From positions 1 to 8,508 of the forward strand of contig CAJKPX010000083.1 in NCBI GenBank assembly GCA_905201895.1: a stretch of 8,508 nt of DNA, read 5' to 3'. Under the pieces are notes generated by a model, which saw nothing but the letters and a program-made list of their open reading frames with translations, was not told where the DNA came from and made no database searches. A program made the translations under genes and the position numbers. This document shows, in pieces, positions 6,543 through 8,508 of the stretch; position 1 is the first letter of the stretch; the number at the start of each line of letters is the position of its first letter. This DNA comes from an uncultured Eubacteriales bacterium (lineage in GTDB: Bacteria; Bacillota; Clostridia; Oscillospirales; CAG-272).

Positions 6543-6571
6543 GCGGATGGCTTTTGCCGATCCGCTTTTTT
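6543..6571 (+). terminator. Riboswitch expression-platform terminator
   Basis: GCGGAT (6543-6548) pairs with ATCCGC (6560-6565). Across a single bulged G (6559), GGC (6549-6551) pairs with GCC (6556-6558), leaving a TTTT loop. Six T residues follow (6566-6571). It lies between the riboswitch and the agcS ribosome binding site. Its loop and 3' arm, CTTTTGCC (6551-6558), are complementary to aptamer 2. Confidence 0.85.
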
Positions 6572-6605
6572 ATTTACAAATATTATATCACCCCTTGGAG
6601 GAAGT

Positions 6606-8153
6606 ATGAAACAGTTTTTGGAAGTCGTGGCGTCGGTCAATGATGCCGTCAACAGTGCGGTCTGGGGTCTGCCCGGACTCATCCTGCTCATCGGCACGGG
6701 TATCCTGCTCACCTTTGGAACCAAGGTGTTCCAGATCACCCACGTTGGACATTGGTGGCGTCAAACCATCGCCAGCATTTTCAAGAAGAACAACAACAGC
6801 GTGAAAAACACCGACCGCAAGAGCATTTCGCAATTCCAGGCACTCTGTGCCGCCCTCGCCGCCACGATCGGCACGGGTAACATCGCGGGCGTTGCAGCCG
6901 CAATCGTGACGGGTGGTCCCGGCGCGGTCTTTTGGATGTGGGTTGCCGCTTTCTTCGGTATGATGACAAACTTCTCGGAAAACGTGCTCGGTATCTACTA
7001 CCGCCGCAAAAACAAAGCGGGAGAATGGTCGGGTGGACCGATGTACTATCTCTGCGACGGTCTCGGTAAGCGCTACGGCAAAAAATGGCTCAGCCCGATC
7101 TCCAAGGTATTGGCGGTGCTGTTTGCCTGCTTTGCCATCCTCGCTTCGTTCGGTATCGGCAACATGGCGCAGATCAACAAGATCGTGCTCAATATGGATG
7201 CGGCATTCTTCAACAACGTAACTCTCGGCAGCATCCCCGGCACTGAAATCGACATTATCCACCTCATCATCGGTGCCTGCCTGCTCACCGTTGGCGCGCT
7301 GATCATCATTGGAGGACTGCGTCGCATTGCAAAATTTGCTGAGGTTGTGGTTCCTTTCATGGCTGTAATCTACATCATCGGCTCGTTGGCGATCCTGATC
7401 CTCAACGCCAACAAAATCGGCCCCATGTTCATCTCGATCTTCAAGTTTGCCTTCACCCCCGCAGCATTTATCGGTGGCGGAATCGGTATGCTGATCAAAA
7501 AGACCATGACCCAGGGCTTCAAGCGTGGCGTATTCTCCAATGAGGCAGGTCTCGGTTCTTCTGTTATGGTCCACTCCTCCTCCAACGTCAAGGAGCCCGT
7601 CAGACAGGGCATGTGGGGTATCTTTGAGGTGTTCTTCGATACCTTTGTGGTCTGCACCATGACCGCCGTTGTAGTCCTCTCCACCGGCTTTATTGATCTG
7701 GCAACAGGCGCGCCGATGGCAGGCGTGAACGGTGACACGCTGGTGTCGACCGCATTCGGACAGTATTTCGGCAGCCCCGGCACATGGTTCGTTGCCATTG
7801 CCATGCTCTTTTTCGCCTTCACCACCGTGCTCGGCTGGTCGCAGTACGGCTCCAAGGCAGTGGAATACCTCTTCGGCTCCACGGGCGTGAAGGTCTACAA
7901 GGTGATCTTCGTTGCCATGATGGTCTCGGGCGCCGTGATGGAGGGCGGTCTCGCGTGGGACCTCTCGGATACCTTCAACGGACTGATGATGATCCCCAAC
8001 CTCATTGGCGTGCTGGCGCTCTTCCCGTTGGTGCTCAAGATCACAAAGAACTACGTGGACAGAAAGATCAAGAAAAATGACGTTCCTCCCATGCTCTCCT
8101 ATGACCCCGAGCTGCAAAAGGAGGCAGAGCAGGAGCCCGACCAGGACGAGTGA
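6606..8153 (+). CDS. agcS: Sodium:alanine/glycine symporter (AgcS family)
   Basis: A cytoplasmic-membrane carrier that imports alanine or glycine with sodium (TC 2.A.25). The 515 residues carry the family signature GGPGAVFWMWVAAFFG (103-118). Other family motifs are ALAATIGTGNIAGVA (83-97), SGGPMYYL (142-149), FKRGVFSNEAGLGSS (305-319) and the C-terminal WSQYGSKAVEYLFG (411-424). Hydrophobic spans run through most of residues 17-480. The tail from about 481 is charged and hydrophilic (KIKKNDVPP...EQEPDQDE), as expected for a cytoplasmic end, and is longer and more acidic than the minimal family end. The ATG follows GGAGG by four bases, a rather short gap. The glycine riboswitch upstream argues that glycine is a physiological substrate, since these switches commonly control such carriers. 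The gene is monocistronic and closed by a strong terminator at 8228-8275. Confidence 0.95.
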   Translation: MKQFLEVVASVNDAVNSAVWGLPGLILLIGTGILLTFGTKVFQITHVGHWWRQTIASIFKKNNNSVKNTDRKSISQFQALCAALAATIGTGNIAGVAAAIVTGGPGAVFWMWVAAFFGMMTNFSENVLGIYYRRKNKAGEWSGGPMYYLCDGLGKRYGKKWLSPISKVLAVLFACFAILASFGIGNMAQINKIVLNMDAAFFNNVTLGSIPGTEIDIIHLIIGACLLTVGALIIIGGLRRIAKFAEVVVPFMAVIYIIGSLAILILNANKIGPMFISIFKFAFTPAAFIGGGIGMLIKKTMTQGFKRGVFSNEAGLGSSVMVHSSSNVKEPVRQGMWGIFEVFFDTFVVCTMTAVVVLSTGFIDLATGAPMAGVNGDTLVSTAFGQYFGSPGTWFVAIAMLFFAFTTVLGWSQYGSKAVEYLFGSTGVKVYKVIFVAMMVSGAVMEGGLAWDLSDTFNGLMMIPNLIGVLALFPLVLKITKNYVDRKIKKNDVPPMLSYDPELQKEAEQEPDQDE

Positions 8154-8193
8154 GCAAGGCCGACGTCGGATATCCATAGTCACACAAACAAAA

Positions 8194-8227
8194 ATCAAAA
8201 TGCCCTGCCCGATGGGAGCATTTTGAT
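8194..8227 (+). other. Hairpin in the agcS 3' region, just before the terminator
   Basis: ATCAAAATGC (8194-8203) pairs with GCATTTTGAT (8218-8227), a 10-bp stem with a 14-nt loop. No T-tract follows directly. It may be a weak terminator, a transcript-end stabiliser, or part of a larger fold with the next hairpin. The preceding stretch from 8154 holds only a small palindrome (8160-8169). Confidence 0.5.
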
Positions 8228-8275
8228 GCGTGGGGCAGTCTCACACCGCAGGTATGAGGCTGTCCCGCGTTTTTT
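8228..8275 (+). terminator. Intrinsic terminator of agcS
   Basis: A 16-pair stem (8228-8243 with 8255-8270, four of the pairs G-U) has an 11-nt loop and is followed by a T run (8270-8275). Confidence 0.87.
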
Positions 8276-8277
8276 GA

Positions 8278-8318
8278 GAGCGGACAAGAAAAAGTTTTTC
8301 AGGAGCGGTCAAGAAAAA
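8278..8318 (+). repeat. Short direct repeat upstream of the tRNA promoter
   Basis: GAGCGGACAAGAAAAA (8278-8293) recurs as GAGCGGTCAAGAAAAA (8303-8318). That is 15 of 16 bases identical with a 25-bp period, directly upstream of the -35 box. The A-tracts may act as an UP element. Confidence 0.6.
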
Positions 8319-8321
8319 TGC

Positions 8322-8350
8322 TTGACAAGCGCACACGGATATGCTAAAAT
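8322..8350 (+). promoter_or_regulatory. Sigma-A promoter for tRNA-Ala
   Basis: Consensus TTGACA (8322-8327), a 17-bp spacer, TAAAAT (8345-8350) with an extended -10 TGC. The start would be near 8357, only about three bases before the mature tRNA. Confidence 0.88.
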
Positions 8351-8359
8351 AGAGCAAAC

Positions 8360-8435
8360 GGGGCGTTAGCGCAGCTGGGAGCGCACAACACTGGCAGTGT
8401 TGGGGTCAGGGGTTCGAATCCCCTACGCTCCACCA
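8360..8435 (+). tRNA. tRNA-Ala (anticodon GGC)
   Basis: A complete 76-nt cloverleaf. The acceptor stem GGGGCGT (8360-8366) pairs with ACGCTCC (8425-8431) and includes a G3-U70 wobble, the classic alanine identity element. The D stem is GCGC/GCGC (8369-8372, 8381-8384), with G18 and G19 in the loop. The anticodon stem is CAACA/TGTTG (8386-8390, 8398-8402), and the loop CTGGCAG places GGC at 8393-8395 to read GCC and GCU. The T stem AGGGG/CCCCT (8408-8412, 8420-8424) holds the loop TTCGAAT. Discriminator A73 is at 8432, and CCA is encoded at 8433-8435. It has its own promoter and terminator. Confidence 0.97.
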
Positions 8436-8482
8436 ACGAAAAGGAGTCCGAACCTCTTGTAGGTTCGGACTCCTTTTCGTTG
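8434..8482. terminator. Terminator of tRNA-Ala, overlapping its CCA end
   Basis: A 22-bp perfect inverted repeat (8434-8455 with 8461-8482) has a CTTGT loop. Its core stem (8443-8455 with 8461-8473) is followed by TTTTCGTT, so termination can occur within the repeat. The symmetry lets it work on both strands. The left arm includes the last two bases of the encoded CCA. The final 26 bases of the window show nothing further. Confidence 0.85.
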
Positions 8483-8508
8483 CCGAAGCATTACGATATG
8501 AAGGACCC

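Noticed and set aside
6245..6643. Small open frames on both strands across the agcS leader
   Set aside because: They coincide with the glycine riboswitch and its terminator, whose conserved RNA structure explains the sequence.
6606..8435. A functional link between the alanine/glycine symporter and the adjacent tRNA-Ala
   Set aside because: Each has its own promoter and terminator. Adjacency alone is best read as coincidence.
8360..8482. tRNA gene as an attachment site for an integrated element
   Set aside because: No duplicated tRNA 3' end, integrase or phage-like gene is visible in the window. The inverted repeat after the tRNA is a terminator.

Overview
This window looks like ordinary chromosome from a Gram-positive anaerobe of the Clostridia, probably a gut lineage with moderately high GC. 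That placement is an inference. It rests on near-consensus sigma-A promoters (all five with a 17-bp spacer), strong AGGAGG-type ribosome binding sites, T-tailed intrinsic terminators, a tandem glycine riboswitch, a tRNA with an encoded CCA, and protein families common in that group. I see no insertion sequence, phage gene, CRISPR array or integration scar.

Layout from left to right. Positions 1-662 hold a perfect palindrome at the window edge and a leftward gene for a small membrane-anchored protein of unknown function, with its own promoter. Positions 695-1992 hold a leftward, single-gene unit for a GpsA-type glycerol-3-phosphate dehydrogenase, bounded by a strong terminator and a near-perfect promoter. 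Positions 1885-4300 hold a rightward gene for a cytoplasmic GH78-like (alpha-L-rhamnosidase superfamily) glycosidase. Its promoter faces and overlaps the gpsA promoter region. A bidirectional hairpin closes this gene and the convergent operon beyond it. Positions 4363-6226 hold a leftward two-gene ABC-2 exporter operon, ATPase then permease, joined by an ATGA overlap. Positions 6292-8275 hold a rightward transcription unit: promoter, tandem glycine riboswitch, intrinsic terminator, then a sodium:alanine/glycine symporter (AgcS) and a strong terminator. Positions 8278-8482 hold a small unit for tRNA-Ala(GGC) with its own promoter and terminator.

The clearest functional unit is the riboswitch-symporter pair. 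The sequence supports a concrete model: the conserved GGCAAAAG core of the second aptamer is perfectly complementary to the loop and 3' arm of the downstream terminator. Glycine binding would then free the terminator and switch the importer off. The glycosidase, dehydrogenase, exporter and tRNA appear to be independent housekeeping or accessory units. I do not see a previously undescribed multi-gene system here. The points most worth checking are the riboswitch mechanism, the face-to-face promoters between gpsA and the glycosidase gene, and the altered catalytic-motif spacing in the glycosidase.
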